A stretch of 30,041 nt of DNA from Ignavibacteria bacterium UBA7675 (GCA_002483085.1 DLHF01000038.1:1-30041), one strand, 5' to 3'; positions 7,011-14,710 are shown, counted from the stretch's first letter. Notes: generated by a model from the letters alone, not told the origin. Numbers and translations are program-made.

Positions 7011-7481
7011 GGTGACCTCCAATAAAATATCGACAGTTGATGAGCGCTTCCCAGTGCGCGCTTTCTGTCGTAGTGATATGTTAATGAAATTACATGTGTC
7101 TGCCGCGTTGCCGGTTGGTTATGTGTAAGCAAGTGCAGTAGGCTAATTCAAAAGAACTACCAGCAGGAAACGGCAAACGGTACAGAAATGAAGCTCTGGT
7201 TGAGAAAAGTTAATGATGAACTTCAGCCGCGAAAGTACAAATTTTGCTCCATGAAAAAAACTGATTTTGTTTGTGTGAAAAGAGAAAAAAGCGTGATTGC
7301 AGATTTGTAACTCCTGTGGTAGTGGAGCGGTAAAGTATGGGGGGCGTCGGAAATCCCTACTATGTTGCGATTTGATGAAAGAAGGCGGCTCGCAGCAGTG
7401 CGAAATAAAGTCAGCATTCCCCGGCTGGATTGCCATGCCGAAGAATGCTGATACTGCTTGGATGTAAATGCTGGTAGCTGG
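7011..7481. other. Long intergenic stretch upstream of cas6
   Basis: No gene or repeat array is seen in this 471-base stretch. It holds the GGAGGT ribosome site of cas6 (about 7013-7018). On the minus strand at 7230-7237 it has TACTTTCG, one base off the -7 consensus, which would give cas6 a leader of about 220 bases. A weak AGCATTC/GAATGCT inverted repeat near 7410-7450 follows the stop of the cytochrome gene. Confidence 0.35.
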
Positions 7482-8003
7482 TTAGTTCTTGGTAAAGGCA
7501 AAATCTTTGGCAGATGCCGCTACATGGCAGCCATTGCACAGGCCGTTCATCAGTGTGGCACTGCGATCTTGGATCGTGCCCGCAGAGTCGAGCATGAACC
7601 ACTCCCATCCTCTGTTGCCGGAGTTAAATGAACCGCCGCGCTTGACCATAGCGAGGACACCTGCGCTGGAGCCGTCGCTCATTTTCATCTCCTTGACGAA
7701 GATCGTACCGTTGGGGTAATTTCCGCTGGAATTACGCGTTGCAGAGGCGTTGTTCACGTAGATGTAGCGCGTCATGTTGTCGTCGTTGGCTGCATGAGCA
7801 TCGTGAAGAAAGCCTCCCGGATCAGGCCCGTGCTGCGGTGTGATCGTCTGTGCCCAGGAACGAAAGCCTGCAAAATTGCTGCTCTGTGCCGTGAATTCCT
7901 CAGGCGTTGTGTTCGTTGTGTTATCGTCGTCGGAACAAGCCGATACAGCAATAGCAAAGCATAGAAGAAAAGAAAGGCGCGTAAAAGCAGTTCTTGTTGT
8001 CAT
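7482..8003 (-). CDS. Cytochrome P460-family haem lipoprotein
   Basis: The protein (173 aa) starts with a lipoprotein signal (FLLCFAIAVSACSDDD) and an Asn/Thr-rich linker, so it is an envelope-anchored protein. The rest fits the cytochrome P460/c'-beta family: FAGFRSWAQTITPQHGP, the strand GTIFVKEMKM, GWEWFMLD, and near the C-terminus the c-type haem attachment motif CNGCH followed by DFAFTK. P460 relatives bind or oxidise hydroxylamine and nitric oxide using a haem cross-linked to a Lys; a Lys in VKEMK is a candidate, but that is inference. I chose the ATG at 8003, with AGAGGA five bases upstream, over a start at 8096. A Crp/Fnr regulator gene lies directly upstream on the same strand. Confidence 0.85.
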   Translation of the reverse strand: MTTRTAFTRLSFLLCFAIAVSACSDDDNTTNTTPEEFTAQSSNFAGFRSWAQTITPQHGPDPGGFLHDAHAANDDNMTRYIYVNNASATRNSSGNYPNGTIFVKEMKMSDGSSAGVLAMVKRGGSFNSGNRGWEWFMLDSAGTIQDRSATLMNGLCNGCHVAASAKDFAFTKN

Positions 8004-8105
8004 ATAATCCTCTGCTGGATAGTACAATAGAAAGAGACATACATTTCTTTCCAAGATGAACAAGAACAGCAATAGATGTTGTCGTCTGCATGACAATTAA
8101 GCGTT

Positions 8106-8783
8106 TTAAAGGCCAAACAATGCTATATCGCGAATGATAATTTTGCGCCTGCTGAAGTCTATTGTCCCTTGGGAACGCAAGCTGTTGAGCACAGTGGTCA
8201 CTGTCTGCCTCGATGTGGCCGTGAGAATAGCAATTTCCCGATGAGAGAGGCCAATCGGGATAAATACTTCTCTGCCTACATAGCTGCCGTATTCAGCAGC
8301 AAAATCGCGGAGGAACTCTATGATGCGTGTTTTGGCATCGCGATGGACAAAGTCCTCAAAGCGCCGTTCGATTTTGCGTAGGCGCCACCCGATAAGCTTT
8401 ATTATTTCGGTGTTCAGCCTGATATTCAGGGAAAGCAGTTGCTCGAAGGCTGAAGATTGCATTGTGCAGATAAGAGATGCTTCAGTAGCCAGAGCCATAT
8501 CGCCAGCGGGTGCAGCCTCCATATAGGGAAGCCTACCGAAAATATCGCCGGGAAATAACACCGTGTGGAGAATCTCTTCGCCACTGTCGTTGATTCTGCT
8601 TATCTGTACCCGGCCCATTTTCAGAAAATAGATGTTGGTTAGGTCGGTGTCGGGTAGATAGACTACCGATGACTTTCGATAACTTGTCATGCTTGTAAGT
8701 GGTTCTATTTTCATGACATCAGCGCGGGGCAGCTTTTTGAAAACTTTGAAATTTTCAAGATGCCATAGCTTCATACTGGTCAT
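8106..8783 (-). CDS. Crp/Fnr-family transcriptional regulator
   Basis: The protein (225 aa) has an N-terminal cyclic-nucleotide-binding-like beta roll (SSVVYLPDTDLTNIYFLKMG, then ILHTVLFPGDIFGRLP), a long dimerisation helix (about 115-140) and a C-terminal winged helix with LSHREIAILTATSRQTVTTVL as the helix-turn-helix. There is no N-terminal Cys cluster of the Fnr Fe-S type. The phosphate-binding region (PYMEAAPAGDMALATE) lacks the classical RxS of cAMP-binding Crp, so the signal is unlikely to be cAMP. The gene ends about 100 bases before the cytochrome P460 gene on the same strand. Crp/Fnr relatives often control nitric oxide or redox genes, so it may control its neighbour; that is inference. 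Confidence 0.9.
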   Translation of the reverse strand: MTSMKLWHLENFKVFKKLPRADVMKIEPLTSMTSYRKSSVVYLPDTDLTNIYFLKMGRVQISRINDSGEEILHTVLFPGDIFGRLPYMEAAPAGDMALATEASLICTMQSSAFEQLLSLNIRLNTEIIKLIGWRLRKIERRFEDFVHRDAKTRIIEFLRDFAAEYGSYVGREVFIPIGLSHREIAILTATSRQTVTTVLNSLRSQGTIDFSRRKIIIRDIALFGL

Positions 8784-8801
8784 AAGGGCTGCCTGAAATT
8801 T

Positions 8802-8990
8802 TTATCGTAAGAGTATTTGTTGCACGGGCGCCTTTGTTCCGCCCGGTTCGCCACTGTCGTTGGTCGCTTCGTTTGTACATTGTTCTTGCGATAATTCTGC
8901 TTTGCGCTTGGCCTCGATGTAGTCGCCAGAAGGCACCCCTGCCACAGCGACATAGTACGAGATACTGGCTGTATATGTGTTTGTATTCAT
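8802..8990 (-). CDS. Possible small protein (62 aa) upstream of the Crp/Fnr gene
   Basis: This small frame reads MNTNTYTASISYYVAVAGVP, then an acidic and charged middle (KRKAELSQEQ) and a Pro/Gly-rich tail. Its codon choice looks like that of neighbouring genes and it ends 18 bases before the Crp/Fnr start on the same strand, which fits a small first gene of an operon. I recognise no family, and no good ribosome site is visible, so it is only a candidate. Confidence 0.35.
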   Translation of the reverse strand: MNTNTYTASISYYVAVAGVPSGDYIEAKRKAELSQEQCTNEATNDSGEPGGTKAPVQQILLR

Positions 8991-9050
8991 AGTGTTGCGT
9001 GGCCAATGACAGCGTTCGGATGCTACGGCGAAGACGACTGTGCCCGGCAG

Positions 9051-9623
9051 TCAGTGTTTGAGCCAATTGGCAAGCATCTGCTGCCCCAGATCGGTAATAA
9101 TCGACTCGGGATGGAATTGCACTCCGCGTATATCATAGCGAGTATGGGCAAGGCTCATGATGATACCGTCCTCCGAAACAGACGTGATACGCAGATCGTT
9201 GGGAAATTTTCCGGGTACTACGGCCCACGAATGATACAGGCCCACAGCAGTAGAACTCGGTAGCCCGGCGAATAGTGGTTCGGCGGTGTCGAGTATGTCG
9301 ATGCGCCGCCGCTGTCCGTGGTACACTCCCGCGAGGTTTGTAATACTCGCTCCATAATGCATGGCAATAGCCTGGTGCCCGAGGCACACTCCCAGAATGC
9401 TTTTGGATTGCTCGTACTGCTCTAATATTTGAGCCATAATCGGGTACTCGTCGGGAGTGCCGGGCCCAGGAGAAAAAATAATTTTGTCGAAGTCTTTTGC
9501 TTCTGCGAGTGCAAAAGAGTAGTGCGAGCGCACAACAGCACGGCAGTTGTATCTGGCTACTGTCTGCACGAGATTGTAAGTAAAGGAATCATTGTTGTCG
9601 ATAATTACAAGCCGGGTTGCCAT
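9051..9623 (-). CDS. pabA: Glutamine amidotransferase, aminodeoxychorismate/anthranilate synthase component II
   Basis: The protein (190 aa) is the class I glutamine amidotransferase that supplies ammonia to chorismate for p-aminobenzoate (and often also anthranilate). The motifs are complete: LVIIDNNDSFTYNL at the start, FSPGPGTPDE, the nucleophile elbow ILGVCLGHQAIA with the catalytic Cys, and VQFHPESI with the catalytic His and Glu. The length is standard. The frame is open upstream to 9749, but family homology starts at MATRLVII, so the start is 9623. The gene is divergent from pabB, its natural partner, across a 136-base gap, so one shared regulatory region may control both. It could also serve a TrpE elsewhere. 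Confidence 0.92.
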   Translation of the reverse strand: MATRLVIIDNNDSFTYNLVQTVARYNCRAVVRSHYSFALAEAKDFDKIIFSPGPGTPDEYPIMAQILEQYEQSKSILGVCLGHQAIAMHYGASITNLAGVYHGQRRRIDILDTAEPLFAGLPSSTAVGLYHSWAVVPGKFPNDLRITSVSEDGIIMSLAHTRYDIRGVQFHPESIITDLGQQMLANWLKH

Positions 9624-9759
9624 TGCTGTTCCTGTGGATTTTGGACGAGCGGTGCTGTACCGGTCGCTGCAAAACCGTATATTGCGTGTCCTGCGATTGA
9701 GAATGATGCAAAATACGCAGGAAGAGCATTCGCATTGTAACAGACTCATTCATTTATTG

Positions 9760-10743
9760 ATGTACACGACTGCACACGAGGCGCGACGCCTGATGAACGA
9801 CTACGGAAAGCGCGGTCGTCCGTTTGTCTTTGTTTTTGATTTCGATATGCAGAAGCCAGTGGTTCTTCCTATAGAAGAAGCGAGTAAGCACGGCGTTCTG
9901 TTTGCCATACGAGGTACTTCAAACCACGAGTATCCCGCTTTGCCGCATGTGCCCGCAGCTATTCGCTGGAAGCCGGAGCCTGTAGAGTTTGATGTGTACG
10001 AGCGCAGTTTTCGGTATGTGATGGACAATCTGCGGTCGGGCAATTCCTATCTCGTCAATCTTACATTTCCAACGCCGGTAGAAACCAATCTAACACTGGC
10101 CGATATCTACGCTAGTGGCAAAGCGATGTACAAGCTACTGTTCGCCGATCAGTTTGCTGTGCTGTCGCCAGAGAGTTTTGTGCGGATTTGCGATGGGCGT
10201 ATCTCGTCGTTTCCGATGAAAGGCACAATTGATGCATCCATTCCAGGGGCAGAAGAAATCATCCTGCACGACCCGAAGGAGCTGGCAGAGCACTATACCA
10301 TTGTAGACCTTATTCGCAATGATCTCGGGATTGTATCGGACAATGTGCAGGTAGAGCGCTTTCGCTATATCGACACAATCCACACCAATCGGGGCGACCT
10401 TTTGCAGGTGAGCTCGGAGATTACAGGCACGTTGCCCAGCGACTATCCCGCGCGGCTCGGCGATATTATGATGAGTTTGCTGCCAGCCGGATCGATAAGC
10501 GGTGCGCCGAAAAAGAAGACTGTGGAGATTATTCGCGGCGCAGAAATCTACGAGCGCGGGTATTACACTGGCGTGTTTGGCTGCTTCGATGGCGAAGTGC
10601 TCGACAGCGGCGTTATGATACGCTTTGTGGAAAATGTCGATGGACAACTCGTGTTTAAAAGCGGTGGCGGAATAACGGCGTCCAGCAATGCCCACGCTGA
10701 ATACGAAGAAATGATACAAAAAATATATGTGCCTGTTGCTTGA
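9760..10743 (+). CDS. pabB: Aminodeoxychorismate synthase component I
   Basis: The protein (327 aa) is the chorismate-binding enzyme that converts chorismate and ammonia to 4-amino-4-deoxychorismate in folate synthesis. It has the family C-terminal core: GNSYLVNLTFPTP, SPESFVRI, FPMKGTID, HYTIVDLIRNDLG, LPAGSISGAPKKKTVEII with the active-site region, and GVMIRFVEN. It is the short form that lacks the TrpE-type N-terminal regulatory domain, usual in Bacteroidota. The context with pabC downstream (17-base overlap) and pabA divergent supports PabB over TrpE. Start at 9760 (MYTTAHEARRL) is chosen because the open frame upstream has no family similarity. Confidence 0.9.
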   Translation: MYTTAHEARRLMNDYGKRGRPFVFVFDFDMQKPVVLPIEEASKHGVLFAIRGTSNHEYPALPHVPAAIRWKPEPVEFDVYERSFRYVMDNLRSGNSYLVNLTFPTPVETNLTLADIYASGKAMYKLLFADQFAVLSPESFVRICDGRISSFPMKGTIDASIPGAEEIILHDPKELAEHYTIVDLIRNDLGIVSDNVQVERFRYIDTIHTNRGDLLQVSSEITGTLPSDYPARLGDIMMSLLPAGSISGAPKKKTVEIIRGAEIYERGYYTGVFGCFDGEVLDSGVMIRFVENVDGQLVFKSGGGITASSNAHAEYEEMIQKIYVPVA

Positions 10744-11332
10744 AAGCATATGTGTGGTGCGCCGCCAACTGGCACTTGCAAGCTGGCACAACCGCCGGAT
10801 GAATCGCTCGCGCTTTGAGCTGTTTGGGGCTGCCGAACGCTGGAATGTAGAGGAACTTATCGCCATACCACCCGGCCTGACCGATGCCGTGTATAAATGC
10901 CGCGTGCTGTACGACACAGATGTTCGCTCTGTAGAATTTCTTCCCTACGTGCCCCGCCGTGTTCGCTCCCTGCGCCTTGTGCAGGCTCCGCCGGAACTCG
11001 ACTACGCACACAAGTATGCCAACCGTGCTGCGCTCGGCCTGCTGTACAGCCAGCGGAGAACATGCGACGATGTGCTGATTGTGCAAGGTACACGGATCAC
11101 CGACACATCTTTTAGCAGTATCGCGTTCTACGACGGCGAGCAGTGGTACACACCCGCACGGCCATTGCTGCGCGGTGTGCGCGTGGATTCGCTTATAGAA
11201 CAAGGCGTGCTGCATACAGCCGATATTCACACGCATGATCTGCCCAGTTTTCAAAAAGCAGTGTTGCTCAATGCCATGCTGGGCTTTGAGGAAAACGTAG
11301 AAGTAGATATCGCGGCGGTCGAAGCTGCATAA
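10727..11332 (+). CDS. pabC: Aminotransferase class IV, probable aminodeoxychorismate lyase
   Basis: The protein (201 aa) belongs to the PLP-dependent class IV fold. It fits the shortened Bacteroidota form of 4-amino-4-deoxychorismate lyase, which releases pyruvate to give p-aminobenzoate. Seen are LLESICV at the N-terminus, HNRRMNRSR, the PLP lysine in YKCRVLYD, and ITDTSFSSIAFYDG with TPARPLLRGVR for the cofactor phosphate region. The start lies inside the end of pabB with a 17-base overlap, so translation is probably coupled. The length is well short of BCAT enzymes (about 300 aa), which also argues for PabC. Confidence 0.85.
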   Translation: MCLLLESICVVRRQLALASWHNRRMNRSRFELFGAAERWNVEELIAIPPGLTDAVYKCRVLYDTDVRSVEFLPYVPRRVRSLRLVQAPPELDYAHKYANRAALGLLYSQRRTCDDVLIVQGTRITDTSFSSIAFYDGEQWYTPARPLLRGVRVDSLIEQGVLHTADIHTHDLPSFQKAVLLNAMLGFEENVEVDIAAVEAA

Positions 11333-11375
11333 GGTCGATAAAAAGCATGGTGTGCCACTATGATCATGGGATATT

Positions 11376-11456
11376 GTGGCACGGGCGTCGCTGCATCGAG
11401 CCGCCCTAACCGGACGGCTCTACCGGGCGTCGCTGTCGCCGGTCGCAACGCCGCTT
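11376..11456 (-). repeat. Dispersed intergenic repeat, partial copy R4
   Basis: On the plus strand it begins GTGGCACGGGCGT and contains 11431-11456, which matches 16825-16850 of copy R3 at 23 of 26 positions by eye. An internal hairpin pairs 11398-11406 with 11412-11420 (nine pairs, one mismatch). It corresponds to the tail half of the family. Confidence 0.6.
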
Positions 11457-11559
11457 GGTGGTGTTCATCCGCCTCTCGCTGTTAGGAAGTGGTGCAGTGC
11501 TGTTCTATGCTCTATCAACAAACTATTTGTATATCTCCGTCGAATTGGCGTTGTTGGTG

Positions 11560-11653
11560 CCTGCAACCTTTGCGGTTGAGGTCGAATAGCCAAGTGGAGG
11601 AGTTGCGCCCGGTGACAGCGACAGAAACTCAGGCCGGAGCTACCCGTGCCCAC
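11560..11653 (+). repeat. Dispersed intergenic repeat, partial copy R5
   Basis: The reverse complement of 11596-11653 aligns with 16794-16850 of R3. Both start GTGG(G)CACGGG, keep the same gap of about 21 bases, and then read CGCTGTCACCGG. It lies inverted relative to R4, just upstream of the 117-aa gene. Confidence 0.6.
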
Positions 11654-11694
11654 GAACTACTACCAGTATTGTACACCATGAATGGAGCTATGCC

Positions 11695-12048
11695 ATGAAA
11701 AGCAGAATGATGTATGTAGAACACAAATCTGGCCAGAACGACAAAGGAGAGGCGTGGATAGGCCATGTATTTTTCTCCAAAACCGGCAAGACACTGTACT
11801 TCAACGGTTTGGCGTTCAGATCGCTCAAGGGCGCTGGCGTCTACGCTAACTACTATGAGGTAGAAAGCGGTGATGAATACTGGATATCGGGCGTCAAAAA
11901 AGCGGGGAGAGACAGGCACTGGGCTGGGTCGGGCGTGATAGCTATTGGCAGGAATGCCGTAGATGAGTACCTTGCAACCACTGGGCGAACGGCGCTGCCG
12001 GAAAGCCAGTTCAAAGTTGTAGATATTGCAGACCCACAATTATTGTAA
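11695..12048 (+). CDS. Conserved protein of unknown function (117 aa; often mislabelled DXP synthase)
   Basis: The small soluble protein reads MMYVEHKSG, IGHVFFSKTGKTLYFNGLAF, SLKGAGVYANYYEVESGDEY and WISGVKKAGRDRHW. I recognise this as a widespread small family of beta-rich proteins that databases sometimes label 1-deoxy-D-xylulose-5-phosphate synthase. It has none of the thiamine-binding features of that enzyme and is far too short, so no enzymatic role should be assumed. No signal peptide or membrane segment is seen. An ATG at 11710 (MMYVEH) is an alternative start. It is a single gene with no obvious partner. Confidence 0.8.
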   Translation: MKSRMMYVEHKSGQNDKGEAWIGHVFFSKTGKTLYFNGLAFRSLKGAGVYANYYEVESGDEYWISGVKKAGRDRHWAGSGVIAIGRNAVDEYLATTGRTALPESQFKVVDIADPQLL

Positions 12049-12319
12049 AGGTTATTCATCAGCCATAGCTGAAAGAGGCGATCCACGGTGTGTCGTAGTT
12101 AAGCAAGCGCCGGGGAGTGCGAGTGGTTTACGTATGAAACATCTTGCAGCAGTAGAAGTTGGCAGACATGTACATACGTGTAAGGTAAAGGTAAAGGTAT
12201 CGGCATCGTGCTGAAATGTACATCCTGGCAACTGGCATATAAGAAAAAATACCTTCGTGCTTTCGATCCATTGCTATGAATAGAGATGCGCCATAGCGGT
12301 GATGTAAGAGGATATGCTC

Positions 12320-13477
12320 ATGGCAAACAATAACGATAACACTGCCAATATCGCAGATGATAAACAGTACCAGCAGATGGTAAGTGAAGTAGAGGACTAT
12401 GCCATTTTGTTGTTGGATACCTCGGGTATTGTGCAGAACTGGAATCGTGGAGCCGAAAAAATAAAAGGCTATAAGCCCGAAGAGATTATCGGGAAAAGCT
12501 TCCACCTTTTTTATCCAGAGGAAGAGAGGGTGCAGGGGCTTCCTGAGTCGCTTTTAAAAAGCGCATTAGAGCAGGGCAAGGTACTACACGAAGGCTGGCG
12601 GTTGCGAAAGGATGGAACGAAGTTCTGGGGCAGGGTGGTGATCACAGCTCTGCACGACGCAAGTGGAGCGGTGACAGGATTCTCGAAAGTAACATGCGAC
12701 CTCAGCGAGCGTAAACTTGCCGAAGACCGGCTGAGCCAGTACGCAAAGCTGCTCGAACAAAAGAATCTGGAGCTTGAGCAGTTCGCTTCAATAGCTTCGC
12801 ATGACCTGCGTGAACCGCTGAGGAAAATTTCGACCTATAGCGACCGACTGCTGAACGGCACGGGATCAGACGAGCGGAACAGAGAGTACAGCGAGCGAAT
12901 ACAGAGTGCGTCGCGCCGGATGATGAAGCTCATCGACGATCTGCTGGCTTTCTCTGGAATTGGTAGAGTGTCGGAAGCTGTGGAGGATATCGATCTCAGC
13001 GCTGTCGTGGCCGATATCATCAGCGATCTGGAGCCTGCCGTTGAAGCCAGAAAAGCGCGGGTAGAATTGGGGTACATGCCAGTGGTTCGAGCCCGCCCCA
13101 CTCAGATGCGACAGCTCTTCCAAAATCTCTTGGCCAACAGTCTTAAATTTAACACCAGCGAGACACCAGAAATCCGCGTAAGATCGGAATACCTTCGCGC
13201 AGATAGTACGTATCCGTCCGGAGCTATGTACAGAATGTATGTAGAGGACAACGGTATTGGTTTTGCGGCAGAATACGCCGAAAAAATCTTTGATATTTTT
13301 GAACGACTGCACGGACGATTCGACTACGAAGGTACGGGCATCGGGCTCGCAATTTGCAAAAAAATTGTAGAGAGCCACCACGGTACTATTCGCGCCGAGG
13401 GGAAGCCGGGTGAAGGAGCTACCTTTGTTATTACGCTGCCTGCCGATATGGTTGCTCTGCCTGCTGATAACAACTAG
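12320..13477 (+). CDS. PAS-domain sensor histidine kinase, cytosolic
   Basis: The protein (385 aa) has one PAS domain (about residues 20-135: DYAILLLDTSGIVQNWNRGA, GKSFHLFYPEEE and GTKFWGRV), a short coiled link (LAEDRLSQYAKLLEQKNLEL), a HisKA domain with phospho-accepting His161 in SHDLREPLRKI, and a HATPase_c domain with N box QNLLANSLKFN, G1 box DNGIGF, F box FERLHGR and G2 box GTGIGLAICKKIV. No transmembrane segment is present, so it senses a cytoplasmic signal; the PAS type resembles light- or redox-sensing phytochrome-kinase relatives. No response regulator is adjacent, so it is an orphan kinase. I chose the second ATG (12320) because AGAGGA sits seven bases upstream; the first (12314) abuts it. 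Confidence 0.92.
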   Translation: MANNNDNTANIADDKQYQQMVSEVEDYAILLLDTSGIVQNWNRGAEKIKGYKPEEIIGKSFHLFYPEEERVQGLPESLLKSALEQGKVLHEGWRLRKDGTKFWGRVVITALHDASGAVTGFSKVTCDLSERKLAEDRLSQYAKLLEQKNLELEQFASIASHDLREPLRKISTYSDRLLNGTGSDERNREYSERIQSASRRMMKLIDDLLAFSGIGRVSEAVEDIDLSAVVADIISDLEPAVEARKARVELGYMPVVRARPTQMRQLFQNLLANSLKFNTSETPEIRVRSEYLRADSTYPSGAMYRMYVEDNGIGFAAEYAEKIFDIFERLHGRFDYEGTGIGLAICKKIVESHHGTIRAEGKPGEGATFVITLPADMVALPADNN

Positions 13478-13623
13478 CTTGCGGCTGCGATGCTCACGGG
13501 CATACTGTGCGAGCTGCACTGCTCGGGAGCATGGTGAAGCCTGCCTACTGCCTTGTATGAACCCCGGATAAGTCCCGCAAAAATAAGCAAGAGTCCAAGC
13601 GCAATGCCAATACTGCAAGCCAC
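13474..13623 (-). CDS. Possible membrane-segment ORF in frame after the stop of the secreted protein
   Basis: Directly after the TAA of the 210-aa secreted protein (13627-13629) the same frame stays open for 50 more codons. The codons are CCT, then GTG at 13623, then a strongly hydrophobic run (ACSIGIALGLLLIFAGLI) followed by basic residues (RGSYKAVGRLHH) and a TAG stop. It could be a separate 49-aa single-pass membrane protein started by GTG, or a membrane tail added by stop-codon readthrough (the stop is followed by C). It overlaps the end of the convergent kinase gene by three bases. It may also be chance. Confidence 0.3.
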   Translation of the reverse strand: MACSIGIALGLLLIFAGLIRGSYKAVGRLHHAPEQCSSHSMPVSIAAAS

Positions 13624-13626
13624 AGG

Positions 13627-14259
13627 TTACTTGGTAAGCACAAATCCGTTGAGAAGCCGTTCCATCTCTTCCCGATAAGAGGCGAAAAGGTTTTGCGATG
13701 TGTAGCTCAGGAACTGTACAGCACCGGACTCGTTGGAAAAATAGTAGCCGAGGTACGTGAATTTTATACCTTCGATAGTGCCGTTCATCTGCATACACAA
13801 GACGGTAATGCCGTTGACAGTACGGTATTCCTCTTGCACTACTTGAATATCTGGCGCAGCTTCTTTGGCGTTCTTGATTGCGAGATCCCGAAGCGTAGTG
13901 AGAGGCATTTCGTACTTTTCTGTGATCATAATAGCGCGGGCGTCTTCGTTGCGGAGTTCAAACGTGTATTCGGATGCTTCGTCGGCTCCCGATTTCTCAA
14001 AGCTCCATTTTTTAGCGTTCAGCCATACGCCTACTGGGAGCTTTTTGCTTTTTACCTGAAACGTCGCGTCGCTGCTTTTGGAAAAAGGCGTAGGATTGAT
14101 CGCCGGTTCGCTTGTTTTCCGACTATGATCCTGTGCGTATTTCCATGTCCCGTCGTTGTATAGCAGTACTTCTTCTCCTTCGCTTGTTACAGCAGGAATT
14201 TGTGCATAGGCGCAGGTAGTTGCCGCGCAGAAGCTCAGGGCCATAAGTATTGTTTTCAT
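13627..14259 (-). CDS. Secreted protein of unknown function (210 aa)
   Basis: The protein begins with a signal peptide (MKTILMALSFCAATTCAYAQ) and then the segment SEGEEVLLYNDGTWKYA, a short beta motif common at the N-terminus of exported Bacteroidota proteins. After a Ser/Lys-rich linker comes a globular domain of about 140 residues with WLNAKKWSFEKSGADEAS, ARAIMITEKYEMPL, EYRTVNGITVLCMQMNG and FTYLGYYFSNESGAVQFLSY. The pattern of strands (a gain of Y/F pairs toward the end, then a closing helix YREEMERLLNGF) resembles lipid- or protein-binding periplasmic domains of the DUF type. I do not recognise the family. The start at 14259 fits the signal peptide. A TAGCTTTG promoter element lies about 25 bases upstream. 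Confidence 0.78.
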   Translation of the reverse strand: MKTILMALSFCAATTCAYAQIPAVTSEGEEVLLYNDGTWKYAQDHSRKTSEPAINPTPFSKSSDATFQVKSKKLPVGVWLNAKKWSFEKSGADEASEYTFELRNEDARAIMITEKYEMPLTTLRDLAIKNAKEAAPDIQVVQEEYRTVNGITVLCMQMNGTIEGIKFTYLGYYFSNESGAVQFLSYTSQNLFASYREEMERLLNGFVLTK

Positions 14260-14280
14260 AGCTGTGTAGATAGAACGTAT

Positions 14281-14288
14281 CAAAGCTA
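14281..14288 (-). promoter_or_regulatory. -7 promoter element (TAGCTTTG) for the secreted protein gene
   Basis: The minus strand reads TAGCTTTG, matching TAnnTTTG, 21 bases before the ATG at 14259. That spacing is typical for a short leader. No clear -33 element is present. Confidence 0.45.
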
Positions 14289-14414
14289 GGCTCGCAGCGG
14301 CTCATTGCCGCATGCCAATGGGTTAGAAGGGCGCAAAATACTGTTATTCCTCGGAAAAAATACGTCGGCCTGTAAAAAAGTATTCGGTGCAGAATACACA
14401 GAGATTACCATGAA

Positions 14415-14657
14415 ATTTTCCTTGCACCAAGCCTTCGATCTGTTCGCCATGTGTATCGCACTAGCGAACTTGCTCCTGCCTATGCCTCGGCGCTCGACAC
14501 ATTTGCAGCCAGCTCAGGCGTTGCGCTCTGGGTGCATAGCCATACGCACTACGCAGTGGATTACGACATTGGCACGACGCGCATTCTCTCCAATCCACGC
14601 GGTTACACCGACAACCCGGTAGAGGGTTTTCAGCCGGGGCTTGTGGCACAAGTATAG
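14415..14657 (+). pseudogene. Metallophosphoesterase C-terminal relic
   Basis: One frame reads LAPSLRSV, then SELAPAYASALD, ALWVHSHTHYAVDYDIGTTR and ILSNPRGYTDNP, ending at a natural stop after PGLVAQV. This is the C-terminal part of a calcineurin-like phosphoesterase; intact relatives have HHAPS and HGHTH at these places. Here the first His pair is lost (the sequence before APS reads FL), Gly of HGHTH is Ser, and the N-terminal two thirds with the GDxxD and GNHE motifs are absent. There is no proper start codon. It is a decayed gene remnant just upstream of the nadE promoter. Confidence 0.65.
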
Positions 14658-14702
14658 AACCGTGCCGCGTTTGATCAGGCCATTCGGTTGCCGGAAGATT
14701 CG

Positions 14703-14710
14703 TATATTTG
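14703..14710 (+). promoter_or_regulatory. -7 promoter element (TATATTTG) for nadE
   Basis: TATATTTG matches the consensus exactly and lies 63 bases before the ATG of nadE. A -33 TTG at the usual distance is not evident. Confidence 0.5.

Larger units (their letters stand above)
11333..11694. other. Intergenic region built from two repeat copies in opposite orientation
   Basis: This 362-base gap holds no convincing gene. It contains a GTGCCAC/GTGGCAC inverted repeat (11352-11358 with 11376-11382), repeat copy R4 on the minus strand, an unremarkable middle and copy R5 on the plus strand. Together 11376-11653 looks like a small element of about 280 bases with diverged inverted ends. Confidence 0.5.

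Noticed and set aside
8755..9066. 103-codon minus-strand frame before the Crp/Fnr gene
   Set aside because: It overlaps the regulator start in another frame, is Arg-rich and lacks any family resemblance; the 62-aa frame is the better candidate.
11695..12048. Calling the 117-aa gene 1-deoxy-D-xylulose-5-phosphate synthase
   Set aside because: The label is seen in databases for this small family, but the protein has none of the thiamine-binding motifs and is about one fifth of the enzyme's length.
12128..12505. Minus-strand frame opposite the histidine kinase start
   Set aside because: It is a shadow of the kinase coding strand with no start signal.
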